DNA from: Viscum album
Taxonomy: Eukaryota; Streptophyta; Magnoliopsida; Santalales; Viscaceae
DNA: 64,000 nt
Direction of reading: 5' to 3'
Assembly (NCBI GenBank): GCA_963277665.1
Contig: OY728136.1
Coordinates: forward strand, 802,491,123 to 802,555,122
Shown here in pieces: positions 27,901 through 41,471 of the stretch (its first letter is position 1; every line of letters starts with the position of its first letter). The position numbers and the translations under genes were made by a program. Below the pieces are notes generated by a model. The model was not told where the DNA came from. It made no database searches and saw only the letters and a program-made list of their open reading frames with translations.

Positions 27901-28570
27901 AATCATTAGTATTCTCTAGTACATTTCAATTAAAATACCGAATATTGTTTTTTACATGTTCCAAGATGCATTGTTCCAAATTAATCCCATGGAAACCCCC
28001 TTGATTTCAGTGAAAAGAATAAATTATTATCATGGGACTAATAGATTATGGTTTTTTGTACATTGAAAATTATCAGCAATAGTTATTGGGATATAATGAT
28101 ATAGATTGGTCCAGGTAAGTAAATGATAAAAAAATTAAAATCAGGTGGGGAATTTTGTGTTGTAGAATTTTGTATGTATTATCACAGAAATAAAAAATAT
28201 TGTATTTCATTGAGCACTACTTAAGATTAATATTTTGAGGCTACTCAAGCATGCACACCATTTTTGTGAATGAAGTGGTAACATGGTTATATAGTAATCA
28301 GAGTTAATCTTAGATAGGAATTTAATGAAATAATTCAAGATCTATAAATATCAATCAAAATCCATTCCAACACTCATGTTCAAATCCCATTGAAATTAAA
28401 AAATATCTTATCAAGGAGAAGTTGGAGTACAGTCTTATGAAGTTGTAGTCTATGACTAGAGAACTACATGTTATAGAAATTTTGAAAATGGCATTACCCA
28501 AAGAATCATTTTAAAGACATTTAATATTTCTTGGAGTTCTATTGAATTGTCACACTTCAAATAGTGTGGA
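24903..28570 (+). pseudogene. copia-1 pol remnant (protease region to RNase H)
   Basis: The continuation of copia-1 after the gypsy-1 insertion. The first kilobase is not clearly assignable. Integrase-like sequence begins near 26,090, reading LVHIDAC...FSPRSIDVRRYS, the start of the copia integrase core. Reverse transcriptase spans about 27,250-27,730. It reads TFSLITRIDTI (with breaks), then IQMDV.LSFINGVLEEDFYIEY, then LYWLNKA*IEWYLRL, then the catalytic box FVYVDDIIFIGSN near 27,602, where both aspartates are still present. The RNase H end near 28,450-28,530 reads MTRELHVIEILKMALPKESF, like the copia pol terminus. Stops occur throughout, so it is a relic. Confidence 0.75.
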
Positions 28571-29044
28571 TGTGGGACCCCATTTCGGTGAGGTATGTTG
28601 TGTTTTCCCTAATATTATGATCTATGTTCTTTACCCTATTTTAGATCACAATGGAGTGACCTTTGGGTTCATTGAAAAAGGGTAATAAATTGTTGCTATA
28701 AAAGAGTAAATGTCATAGTCATGACATGGGGAGAATCTGATAGGGGAGAAAGGAATTTGGGGTCGTTTTAAATATAATTATCATAAAGACGATCGATCAA
28801 AGGTTATATATCATCATATATGTGGTTTTTTATGAAAATAGTTGTGTTTTTTTGGTAATTATGTGTTTCATTGATGATATTTTCATGAAACTATTATTTC
28901 TCATTCTGAGTGTGGATCATATGGGTTTAGAGAGTGTTTTTGAGTAAATCTATAACTACTATTAAAATCATAAGAGGTGAATTTATTGGTAGAATATGGA
29001 ATAATTATTAAAGCACTATCACAATTTATAGAGTTTTCAAAAAA

Positions 29045-29057
29045 ACCAATGGGGGGA
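29045..29057 (+). other. copia-1 polypurine tract
   Basis: AATGGGGGGAT-type purine-rich sequence directly before the TGTTAGT start of the 3' LTR. This is the expected primer for plus-strand DNA synthesis. It fixes the 3' LTR start. Confidence 0.65.
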
Positions 29058-31107
29058 TTGTTAGTAAAAAAATCTATCCTAATGGTGATTTTGTGTTTAT
29101 TGTGTTTTTTGAAAATGTTTAAGGTTATTGATAAAGGATTGTTATCATTGTAGGTATGGAGATTTATCATGGATGTTTTATTACATAGACCATGCATGCT
29201 AAACTGATCGCATAGAGAGTGAATATGAAACTAAGATCATGTATCATGAATTTCATACCGATCTTACATGGTAGGGGTGTTGGACTGTTCTCATAAAGTT
29301 TGAATACTAATCTTTGCTTGCAGAGTGAAAATTCTAAACCGAGCTTGTGGAGCGTGACTGCTGAACTAATCTAATGAAGTATTAATAGTTTGATCTCACG
29401 AAAGAGTGACCTCTTTGATCTTTTGAAATGTGATAATGTATGATCTTGTTCAATGCCTGAATAGGATTTGAGATATAGGTTCATGCTAAGAGATTTCAAA
29501 AAGCATGAATAGGTTTTGCACAAGGGGTTCACACCAGGCTTTCAAGCTTAGAGGTTCATGGAGTGAGAAGATGACTTGCATAAAGAGGTTCACGAAGCAT
29601 TAAAATTTATCATGCTTGGAGGTTCACGGAGTAAAAAATGGGACTTGCGCCCATAGTTTCACAAAGGAAATGATTATATTTGGAAATATCAATGGTATCT
29701 TATGTATTTCTCATGGTTGTCTTCGGATCTCTTGATGGGATCTTGCATAATGCTCATGATTTTATTTTGACATCACTAATAGATCACACGCAAAGCGTGA
29801 AAAAGGCTCGTTCCTAGATCTCGAGATTGGGACTCGTAATGTGAGAGTGCTAATGTAGTGGAATAGACATTTTTCCACAATTTATAGAGTTATGCTAGTG
29901 GGTTTATGCCTATAAATATGCCCTAATATGTCCTTAAATATTGATGAAGTTTTTAATCATTATTATATCTATAGAAAATCGAATAATGGGTTGGCGGAGA
30001 GATCTCGTGAAGGTTGTTTTCAAAGAGGACTTCTAATAGAATATACATTGTGTAAGTCTTGTGAAAGATCTGAACAATGTATTGTGGAAAGCACAAATAG
30101 GGTTAGTGATAGTGCTTAAATCAAAGAGCTACTACAAAGTGAAAATAAGTTTTATGCCATGGGATTGCACCAATGGTTTATGATAGGTTCTCACACAAAG
30201 CATGAACAAGGTATGCACCTGGATCCCATGCATAGGTGTTTTCTAGGATCTCATGTAAGGTGATATGCCCTCGGGTCTCACACAGGGGTATCACAATAGA
30301 TTATTTCTTAGGGATATATGTTTCTACATTGCCTTCTAAATTGTATCATTGTCGTATATGAGTTATGAAGGAGATGATAAGGCCAAAGGATATACACCAT
30401 TTGACAATACTTGTAGAAAGATGATATTCATTGCTATATTCATGGTTGTAAAAGGAAAACATGGAATCTTATTATGTTCTTTCCAATTTGAGGGTAATTA
30501 TTTTATCTCCAACAAGATATGTTCGTTATAATTGTCTAAAAAGTAAAAGTTTTGCATCCAGATATTTCAATAGGAGTGAAGGAGCAACCTTGAAAGGGAT
30601 TCAATAGAGAATCTACATACAGTTTAGGATAAATTCATTATGGATAATAAAGGTTCCTACATGTCTATAAATTGATTGTAGATCCTTTCCATAGCAGTGT
30701 GCAAAGGAAATGGAATTAATAGATCCTTTACACTATATGAGATCCATCAAAAGATAGTTAGGAAATGAACCTTGGGAAAGAAGTGAGTTGACTTAAAACA
30801 TTATAAAGGAAGTGATATTGGTAATAAAAGTGATTAACCTAAACCTCGATTTGGTAATGTGCCTTAGTAATTTTTGTACATTGACACAATGACTTTGTAT
30901 ACTATGTGGACATAACCAAATGAGGGTAAACCAAGTAAAATCATTATGTCTCATGCATTATTTTATTTATTTTCATAAATTGGTACGGTAAATGGAAAAA
31001 AGAGTGTTTTTTTACAATAAAACAATATTTAATCGGGCCAGTTGTTTTAATATTTCATATCATAATCCACCCCACTCTTAGGGTATTTTAACATGGTTGA
31101 GATAACA
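29058..31107 (+). repeat. copia-1 3' LTR
   Basis: About 2,050 bp, starting TGTTAGT and ending GATAACA. It is homologous to 10072-12057 and includes the 27-bp array, GTAAACCAAGTAAAATC near 30,920 and the CCCACTCTTAGGGTATTTT end. The two LTRs differ at many sites, so the insertion is old. Confidence 0.75.
29203..29415. repeat. 27-bp tandem array in copia-1 3' LTR
   Basis: Cores at 29203, 29230, 29257, 29284, about 29306 (a shifted unit), 29338, 29365 and about 29390, so mostly 27 bp apart with one small indel. Examples are ACTGATCGCA, ACTAAGATCA and ACCGATCTTA. It matches 10214-10375 and has a few more readable units. Confidence 0.8.
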
Positions 31108-31112
31108 ATATA
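31108..31112. repeat. Target-site duplication of copia-1 (right)
   Basis: ATATA, identical to 10067-10071, directly after the CA end of the 3' LTR. Confidence 0.55.
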
Positions 31113-34100
31113 AGTATTTTTTATACCAAAATAAGAAATAAAATTTAAAAAAATCACCATAATTGTACTACTAATAAAATAATTTAACATATTGTAGTTT
31201 TAATCCCATTTAAAACAACATCAATCATTGAAATTATTTTACACAAAAAGGATGTTTTCATAAAAATTATTATTTTTCACTATTCATAGGAAAATAACAC
31301 AACCATAATTATTATAAAAAAGATACTCTATGATAATTATGACATAATTCTTTTAAAAACATACTTTATGTTTTTAATTTAAATTTTCTATAAGTAGGAG
31401 GAATTAAATAATTTACTCTCTAAAAAAACAATAAAACCAATTATGGAGTGAAATAATATTTTTGAAGCATATAAAGAAATTTCTAAAAATTGGTCTTTAT
31501 TTATAAATATATGTTACTTACATAAAACCAATAGAAATTATCTTGGAAATGTTTTTATTTTAATTAAAACATCTAATATTAATGGCTATATTAAAACATC
31601 CATGTTTAAATAATAATACATTAATAATATATCACGGTTTGTTCGAACTCTATGTTTTTTATGATATAAGATATCAAACATATATAAATTATTTTAAAAT
31701 ATGTATATAATACAATATATTTTAGTAACATTTGAATCCCACATCTATTTATATGTATCTATTTATTTCATTTATTACTATTTGAATTTATAAAAACATT
31801 TTATGACCTATAATTTTTTATAGAAGAATAATTTTAATGTCGATTGGAGTTTGTACAACATATTTCTCTCATTAATGTTAGGTGATTATTTTATAAGGGT
31901 ATTAATAATTAAAACAACATAAAAAATATACAATAAACACTATTAAATATATTAATGATACAATATGGTGAATGATTTTTTATTATAAATGTACGGGGAA
32001 TATTTCAAACATATCATAATTGGTGATGATAAATAAAAGGATTAATTATTAGATCCATTAAAAAGGATTTTCATATTAATTAAATGTTTAAATTAAATTA
32101 TTTAATATTTTTACATATTTAAAAGGTAATAAGAATCATTTTATATAAATCTTATTCAAATATTTATTCTATTGAATTCTAAGATACAGATGACTTATCT
32201 ATTTAAAAAAACGATAACATAATGACCCCGTATAAAATAATAACGGGGAATGCTGTATAAAGAAAATTAAAACTAGATAAAGAGACCACATATAATTCAT
32301 TTAATGTATCCATTCAATTTTAGTTGAATAATTATTATTTAGACTAAATTTATTTAATAGATGACTCCATGCATTTTGAAGAATTCATTTATTTACACTA
32401 AAAAGGAATACAATGAGGAAGACGTAGATATAAAGGTACACTAGAATTTAAATGTTTCAATTGTTGAAAAAATTTCCCCCTTTAAATTGGTTTCCATGAT
32501 ATGAATGAAAAATATTTAATGGATGATAAACCCAATAGTTCATTTGATAAAAGAATGGTGGTTAGTGGTCTCACATGTGGATGATTCATGAAAGGTAATC
32601 GTAGAAACCCAATACAACTAAGAAGGAAAATATTTTGTAAAATAATTATTCCATATCAAATGATAAGAAAAATTTCAAAGACATTATAAATACCCAAAAA
32701 ATTAAGGCTAAATGTCTTCCATGGAAAAAAATTGAAAAATGATTCCTTTTTTGGTAATTAAGAAGTAGGGAGTTATTAAATAGAATGTAGTGATGTGGAA
32801 ACCCCTATTTTTTAACATATATAGATATAAATAGTTTCATTGAATGAAATTTAGAGACAAAAAATGTAAAATATATAATTGAATATGGACTATGATTCAT
32901 TAATGAAATCCCATAATGAGTTAATAGACAATTATACTGTGGAGATGGAGTAAGACATCTAATGAAATATGTGAGATATAAATGCAATTCATAAAGAGGT
33001 ATATGATATTTTAGAGATTAAAACAATAATATTAATTTATATGAATGAGTATTTTATTAATAATATATAAAATATATTATCAAAATAAAATTATTGGGGT
33101 AAAATCCTAACCACAGAGTTAAAATATTTAGTTGAATGATATTACCGAAATATCTATAAAAATTGATAAAATTTGTATTGAAACTGGCTACATTTTATAT
33201 TAGTGTATGGTACAAAGAAAAATAATTTAATACACATTTACAACTAATTATTATAGTGGTTATTAAAAAATATGGTATGAGAATACTACTACATTAACAC
33301 TGGAGGAGAAAAATTCATTGGTAATATTAGTAATGATTCAAAAAATTACAAAAACCCACCTATGTGGGAGAATAAATGTTCCACAATTAACCTAATGTGA
33401 AAATAAAATATATACAAGTATATTCCTAAGAATAAGATTTCTAAAAAACAAATTAATATAATATTAAAGGTAATCATTATGAAAGGATTAAAAATAACTT
33501 ATTTTCTTCATGAGGATATTTTTCATGGATGGATGATATTGGGGCTATGGATTATATTGTAATGTATGTGTCCAAATAATTATCCACCTACCCAAACTAA
33601 TAGAGGTAATATATAAATGGGGAGTAAATTTAAATCTTCTAGAGACTAGTTAGTACAAAATATATAGGTGATTTAGAAATTTAGAAATCTCATTAAACCT
33701 CTAAAAGAGTTTCACAGGATGTTTAATCAACATTGACACATTAATGATAAATTTCTTACCACGACACCCAAACATATGTGAAATATGATAATATCAAATT
33801 TATTAAGAGGAGGAGTAATAATAAGAATAAAATATTAGATTAGTTGTTTTACAAGGAAGGAAATGATGATAATACTTGGTTATATGATATTTCATAAATA
33901 TAATAGATGAATGATAAAAAAATATGTTGAATGATATCCAATGATATGAAGAATTTATTGAAAATTTTAAAAATTGATAGATCAATAAATTTTTATCTAT
34001 TCAGATACACCCTGATTTATAGGAATAAAACCATTGTTTTTCTAATTTTTATACATGATGGTAAAAAAATATCATTAGTTTTTCCTAGTATTTTGATAAT

Positions 34101-35345
34101 GGGATAGATGTAAACTTTTATAAGGATCTATATTCCATAAAGATTTCAATGGATGGACCAATTATGTGGAATTTTTAAATGAACAAAATTAATATTATTC
34201 TATATATTTATGGTACAAATTATTATTTCATGACAATGGTGGAGGAGAACCACCATCATAATATAAGTTGAAACCACTAAGGTAATAAGATTATTGATAA
34301 TATTATTAATAATGATGTTTTGAGAAATATTTTAAATCTACAAATTGATATAACTAACACAAGTTGGTACATTTCATAAGGGAAATATGTTAAACAAGAT
34401 TCACATGTGGAAATAAAAATATGAAACCACTAGAGTTAGTAATCTCATATATGTGTAGAATAATGCGCTTAATTTCTAGTAATCGAGATAATTATTTTCT
34501 AAATATTATTAAGGATTTCACTCATTTGAACCATTTATATTTTGTGTTAGGTAAATTCTAGGATCATATGAAACTAAACACATTTAAATATTAGGAAAAA
34601 AATAAAACATCCAAAAATGAAAATAAATATTTTGAGATATATTGTGAAATTTTTTATAGAAGAAGGGAATTCTATTATCACTACAAATCCTAATAAAATA
34701 GATCAACTATTAGAGGAATAAAAGTTTGTAGACATGGAATTAAAAACTCAATTAGATAATGAGACATAAATATTATTTTACTAACAATTCACAACCACAT
34801 ATATCTATATATTGATCTACTACCTAATCTAATCCAATTCAATTAATACACCATATAAATTATGGTTTGGGTAGAATGAATTATTAGTGTGTATTTTTGT
34901 TTTTAGTTGACCATGTAATATTATAACTATAGTCATGTTTTAAAATTATTTTATAATGGGGGAAAATAAGGAATACTTCTTAGGTACACCAAAAATGGAA
35001 GATCTTTCCAAATTAATAAAAATAATATATATGATATATTTTTTATATATATATTTTCAATGATTTGGTGTATATATATTTCTTTCAAGAATCATTACAT
35101 GACAATGATAAAATTAAAGAATTTTTAGAAGCAATAAATAATGATAATTTTATATATGATCAATAATTTTATGATAATTCTCTCAAATTAATATAATTTT
35201 TTCATTAATGAATATGGTACAAAATATGTATATTTGTAGTTATGAAGACTTAGATATCATATTGAGTTATGAAATATTTTTGGAGAAATTATAAAATGGT
35301 TATAATCTGGAAGGATGTTGATAATTTTCAATCATACCACCTTGC
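31113..35345. other. AT-rich decayed DNA, nothing recognised
   Basis: Very AT-rich sequence with dense stops and simple A/T runs. I found no LTR pair, pol motif or RNA gene. It probably includes old repeat fragments beyond recognition. Confidence 0.5.
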
Positions 35346-35500
35346 TTTGTTTGGTTGAACCAAATAGTGTTGATAAAACTTTATAGAATGACCATTGGGT
35401 TACAATGGTGGATAATGAACTGAATTATTATAAGAATAAATAAACATTATAATTTGTGTGATATCCTGATGAAAAATACATGATTGGGAAAATGTGAAGT
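35346..35500 (+). pseudogene. Copia reverse-transcriptase N-terminal fragment
   Basis: One frame from 35351 reads LVEPNSVDKTL*NDHWVTM, then VDNELNYYKNK, then YPDEKYMIGKM. This matches the conserved start of copia reverse transcriptase, where EP..V..AL.D..W..AM..EL is followed by P and a VIGxKW-like segment. The order and spacing fit. Three stops interrupt it. I see no further pol sequence downstream, so it is an isolated relic truncated by a later event, possibly the insertion of copia-3. Confidence 0.6.
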
Positions 35501-35859
35501 TATTAGAGTAATCTCAATGTTATAGGTGAAATGACATAGATAAGATCTTTTCTATTTGGAAATGGAATTCTCAAATCAGGGATACTGATTATTGTGTGAG
35601 TTTTACTCAAGTTGTAGGAAAAGAAATTATTTAAACATTTCATGTAAATTTCACTCAAAGAAATTAAAATATTTTCTAAATGGATATATATTTTGTGTTG
35701 GAACCCTTGTTTTAATGATAAAAAACATGTTTATTGTGTTATTAATGAGTTTTTTGTGTTGTGATAGGATTATATCTTATAAGGAAGATTATTGAAAATA
35801 TTTTTCTATATGGGGCCGACCCACTGCCAAGAATCACTCGTCATTAAATATGAGTCTCT

Positions 35860-36105
35860 ATCATGGATGACTCTCTATCAAGATGAATATTTGGATATTT
35901 ATGGGAAATACCTACCACTAGAAGCAAGTCACTATAAGGATGTAATTTTGGAAAAGTATGGTAAAGAATCATCATCAGGTGATGAGTCGCCATTTTTCAA
36001 ATAACTTTGGAAAAGTGTTGTAAACACCTTCCTTTAGATACAAGTTACCGTCATGATGAAAATTTGGCTAAGTATCAAAATGACGTACTTCAAGAGTGAT
36101 GTAAT
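35860..36105. repeat. 58-bp tandem array
   Basis: Imperfect units of about 58 bp. The anchor TTGGAAAAGT-like segment begins at 35891, 35948, 36007 and 36064 (spacings 57, 59, 57). An upstream anchor like AGTCACTAT/AGTCGCCAT/AGTTACCGT begins at 35927, 35985 and 36043, exactly 58 apart. A weaker fifth unit follows near 36,138. A short open frame (35792-36004) crossing it is a by-product. Similar arrays sit in the LTRs elsewhere in this window. Confidence 0.75.
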
Positions 36106-37559
36106 TGTTTAAAATGACATACCATCAGAATGAAAATTTAGAATAGTTCTGAATATGGTCTACCCCGTAGAAGAATAACTACACATATTAGATATCATTG
36201 GCATGTGTGAATTCCATCCAAATTCACCCCTAGTGTGGATTCACGGTTCAGAAGAGTCACCATAATGGTTTCTATTTTTAGTAATTTTAATTAAATATTT
36301 CTAAAAGTTGTATTATGTAATATAATAATGAGAGTTATTTTAATGATTATTATTACAATATTTTAAATATGAATTAATATGTGTGGTATCCATCTATAAT
36401 AAGGAGAAGCGTATTCAGATGATTTTCCTTGCATGCTTCTATTCAAATAATTATCACACTCCCTCGTGTGGAGATACATAGATACCGAAGGTTCTATTTA
36501 TGTACACACGAAGAGGGATGAAACATGGAAATAACTTGAGAGAAATTTTTGGTTTTGCATACATGAAACAACCTTAACTATGATAATATTTGGAAATTTT
36601 TTTCTCATAGAACATCCACTTCCTTCCCACATCTAGAACAAAAATATATAGAAGACCGAGTTTTATTAATACTTTCTAAAACATGTATCAATCTCATATT
36701 CAATCTACAACCTAGGATATTGAAGCTTCAAATCTTATCAGACATATAAAATATATTTATTCAATATATTTACTAGCTATTTATGTATGGTTTTTTACAT
36801 TATATGAAGTGTGTGATTTACTCTGTATTTTAAATGTGAACATTTTCTACACATTTTAACTAGAATATACTAGATATCATCTATACTCTATTTACATTTT
36901 TCACCCATATGTTATGGATGAGATACATGTGTGTCATGTGTTTATTTGTTCCCATGGTTGTGGTGGAAGTGGACTTAAAAGGCTTGGAAAACTATATTAC
37001 TTTTTTATACCCAATCAATGTTGTGTATCAAATATTATGTTGTAAAATCTTCATGGAAGCAATTGATTTCCATATATAGAGGATTATGTTATAGCTTGAG
37101 ACTAAAACTCTTGTATTTATTCTAATACATGTTTTTTTATTTTTAATGAATTTAATCGATTTTAATTAATAAAAAATCACTACATTGATAGTTAATATTA
37201 ATTAGATTTTATATATGGTTTTGATAAAGTAAATTGATAATTAAAATTAAAGTAATTTTCTCATATTGTTTTAACTGAGATATAATCAATCATTTTAAAA
37301 TATTTTAATAGTTAAGAACATATATTGATATGATTTTTTGATTAATTGGGGTATTTATAATTATATGGAGGATTTTATTTAAACATATTTTAAAAAAATA
37401 TTGGGTATCGAATTTAACCCCTATTGAGATAATCACTTTGACCAAAATTTTCTGTCAAAATATTTTTTTAAAAAAAAATCAGTGGTTCTTTTAGTTTTGT
37501 TTTGATGATCTTAAATTAATATCAATTATAAATTTAGTTCCTTAAATGTATAATATAAA
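36106..37559 (+). other. Candidate 5' LTR end, primer site and leader of copia-3
   Basis: There is no gene here. Near 37,340 is GGGGTATTTATAA, like the LTR-terminal GGGTATTT of copia-1. About 70 bp later, ATTGGGTATCGAATTTAACC (near 37,400) recalls a decayed TTGGTATCAGAGC primer site. The copia-3 gag start lies directly beyond the other end of gypsy-2 (60,059). The simplest reading is that this is the LTR end, primer site and leader of copia-3, split from its gag by gypsy-2. The evidence is weak but consistent in position. Confidence 0.3.
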
Positions 37560-39199
37560 TGTAGATACCCAAATCTTGACGTACATGGACATTACATTAC
37601 TTTTGCAGAACACTTAATAAATAACAAAAAACAGACACCAAAGGACCGTAATAGTTTAGTGTCTTTGGAAACACAGAACGTAATCTTCTAATCATCGTGA
37701 AAGTTCTTCAACATCTCCCATAAAGATATGTCCCTTTTGGTTTTCTTACCTAAAAACCTTTCTTGAAATCCAGTGGAAAAGAAAACATATAAAGGGTGAG
37801 CTTAAATTCTTAGTAATGGTAATCATGGTGAAAATAAAACAAACCATATACATTTGAACTTAAAAACATGAACATAATGATTAAACATCAAAATCTTGAG
37901 CAAAGACATAAATCTTGGAATTACGTAAGGAATGTATCATAAAGGAACACCAATATTGATAAAAATATCATGGGAATAAATCATGTAATTTTGGCAACCA
38001 TTCAGCACTTGTTATGATTTTCATAGTAGTCAAGGCATTGCTACCAAGACCATCTTAGTGGACAAAGTCCCTTTCTGAATCGAGTTCACTACTCATTCCA
38101 GTCCTGTATCACTGAACCAGATTAACTTACTGTTCCAGCCATGTCTATCTCATGAGATATAAATCATTACCCAATGAATTAGAGGGAGATATATGTCCCA
38201 ACCATCTCATAATGAAATCATTCTTACTTGTGCCACAACATAAACATAAATCATTCATCATAACCCAATGAATAAAATGGGTTTCATTAATATCATCCCA
38301 TCATAACATAATCCATATTAAACAAATGGATATAATTTCATCATAAGAAATGTGAAACCATGTATACCATAGAGAAATTATACTTGAAACATACACATAT
38401 GAAATAATGTCATCTTAGATGGAAAATAATTTGAATAAAACACTTGAAATGAATTCTTGAGAAAAATATCCTTTATTCTTAAAAATCAATTTTTTTCACA
38501 AAATGCCATGCAATTTTAAAAGAAATGGGGTTTTTTTTTATAATAATAATGCCATATTATAGAGTAAGCTTCATCAAAATTAGGTGTTATGAAACCGTAA
38601 AAATATGTTCACACCGTATAAGTTAAAAATATCATTCTCCTTATACTTTTGTCAGAAAAGTCAAAAAGATCCTCGTATTGTAAACAAAATAATGATTCCT
38701 TCCATACGATGTGGTAAAAGTAAAAAGGGTAAAATTGACTTTAAACATACATGGATGAAAATTAAAAATTATATAAAAACATTTTGAGAACATATGGAAA
38801 TTTATAATAAACATAACCCCAGTAAATACTTACGAATAAACAATATCGGATAAGAATGAGATTGAAATAATTATCCCTTGCCTTATGTCCGATATGCTTC
38901 GTATGTTTCTGAACCTCATGTATAATGATTTAAATAATTTCATTGACTTATTAAAAAAATAATATTCATTGTTATGATATCATAAATGGTTCACTTATGA
39001 CATTATATTACCCGTTCTTTTTTAAATTCCATGTTAAAGCACCATTTTGGGTAAAATCATTTCATTTATCGTATGAGTTTCGACTTGTTTTTCTTGATAT
39101 TATTACTTATATCCTGATTTACATAATTCCAGAATGTAAAACATGGTTTATATATAATATATATTTAGCATATAAATATATATGATAGATCGATAAATG

Positions 39200-39660
39200 G
39201 AATGAAATACACCGTTCATGGAGACGATAGGTCGTACGTACGCATGAACGCTATTTTCGTTTCCTTATTGAATTTAATTGAATTAAGTAGATGACATAAA
39301 TATAAATATAAATATTTCCATTATTTTTATTATGTCATATATTTCATTATTATTAATTATATATACTTTATAATCATTCATGAATGTTTAACATGGAAAA
39401 TTAATCTCATCCCGTCATGGAGACGGTTGTCCGTACGTACGCACGAGCGATGGTATCATTCCAATGATCGTAGAATTTTATTGAAGTGTATGTTTAATAT
39501 TTCAGAATCAATATCACTTTAAAATAATCATATATAGTTATTTTTTTACACCATTATACCCATCCAAGAAAGGTGGTGGTCGAAAACAGATTACACCATA
39601 GCGTGGAGACAGTATTCCGTACGTACGCATGCGTGGTGATTTCGTTTTCCGTAGGATGGA
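39200..39660. repeat. Three-fold block, about 190-bp period, with CGTACGTACG cores
   Basis: GGAGAC anchors lie at 39220, 39419 and 39605 (spacings 199 and 186). Each is followed by a CGTACGTACG-type palindrome and a CATGAACG/CACGAGCG/CATGCGTG segment. CG dinucleotides persist here although the surrounding LTR has lost most of them. The partner LTR has the same arrangement at 57471, 57670 and about 57856. Confidence 0.8.
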
Positions 39661-41471
39661 TAGAAGGTGAAATAGGGTTGTTTAAAATTTAAAATAACAT
39701 ATCAGTATATATGTAATACTGATGTTATTACTTTATAATGAGACAAGTAAATAAGAAGCAGTATAAGAAGAAAGAAACTTGGGAAAATCGAAAGAAGATA
39801 TTACTTCTTCTTCGACACACCTCCTTTAAGCTTCCTCTTAAGGAAGTAGAGATGGTATTTTGAGAAGATAAGAACCTCTAGAATGTTTATAAGGAATTTT
39901 AAAAAATAAATGGGTAGGTTTTGGCCGAGATTCAAGGCTCAAAAGGGTGTGAAGAGAAGAGGTAAGGGGTGCCCTTTTATAAGGGAGGAGAGGGGCACCT
40001 TTGGAAAACTCAAAATATTATTTTATAATAAATTCATATTCAGTTTATAATAGCTCCAAAATGATTTATTTCTATGTTAATGTCGGGATGGGTGAAAATC
40101 CTCTCAACCAGTATATTTTAGACAGGTGTGATTCATTATATTAACCTTATATTTTTGTTTTAACTCTTAGTTAATTAGATTGACATTTACCATGTCACTT
40201 TTGTATTTTTATATTATATAGTTAATAAACCTACCATATACATCCAAGAGACCCCCAAGTGGTCCATTAATGATAAAAATATCATGATATAAGTATCTTG
40301 GCTGAACCATAGATTTTTAATAATATAATAACAATTAATAGTATAATACATGTTTTAAAACTATTTTATGTCAATTTTGTCACTATTTGGTAATTGATTT
40401 TTTTGAAAATAATACCAGCAAGATTAGTTCAAAAACAGTTAATTAAATCAATAATAACATGTCATATTACCCTAAAAAATCAGTTGAATTCATAAAAAGT
40501 CTAAAATTACATTAATTTGGTTATTTATAACATCAATTATGTAAATATTTCATTAATAATATAATTACTGCATCATCATTGTGTCCTAAATAAATTAAAT
40601 TATTTAATGTATAAAAATTATAAATAAAATATCATTATGTAGGAAATATTTTTAGCATTCCAAGGAATATTTATAGTTGAATTTATCTTATGTATAAACC
40701 TATATTAAAAATGATTTAGTTATTATACTTTGATTTTAACTATTTTAACCCTTCTTTAAATAAATTAATAATAAATGTCCTAATCTAATCCATGTGGACC
40801 TAAATAGTCATATTTTATTCCTAAGGTTGTTTTCGGTCGATTTACACTTATCCAATAGAATTAGGACATGTTTTAGGGTAATAATAATATCATTTTTACC
40901 CTTCATTACGCTATTTACTATTAACCGTTGTAAATCAAAGTAAAAAGTTACTATTCAACAAAAATTATTTTCCTCTCATTGAACCACATTTAATTACTTG
41001 ATATTAACTGTGTCTCTCGGATTTTTTAAATTTCACTCACAGAAGCGGTAAAAATATGTTTTATGTAAATTTCCAAAATCTCTTAGGAGGTGGGTAAAAG
41101 ACGGTGAAAAGTTCAATAAACTTTTTATATATATACAATTATTATAAAATGACTCTAATGAATTACTTTGAACTTATATAGGTATTGTGTTTCAATTTTG
41201 AACTAAAATATGTTTAAATAAAATAATTAATTATTTAAATAAAAATTTGGTTTTTAAATAGTATCCCAATGTTTTCACTATTCATCAAAAATTGAAAGTT
41301 TTCAGAATAATATAAAAAATTCACCCTAGGATAATTTTGATATTCTGAATCCAAAAATGAAGTCCATTTTGAATGATAAAATTTATAAAATTTAAAAAAA
41401 TGGGTATTACTATTCATAACTGTTGGTTCATAATAATATTATAATATTATCTCGTTTAGTGAAACTCGGTA

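Larger units (their letters stand above)
10072..31107 (+). mobile_element. Degraded Ty1/copia retrotransposon (copia-1), interrupted by gypsy-1
   Basis: Two homologous direct repeats of about 2 kb (10072-12057 and 29058-31107) flank plus-strand gag-like and copia pol-like sequence. The element starts with TG, ends with CA and is flanked by ATATA. A polypurine-like tract precedes the right LTR. About 11.3 kb of a separate gypsy element (13598-24902) sits between the gag-like and integrase-like parts, leaving about 9.7 kb for the copia element. That length fits a long copia lineage such as SIRE, but I do not assign the lineage firmly. Numerous stops make it non-coding. Confidence 0.8.
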
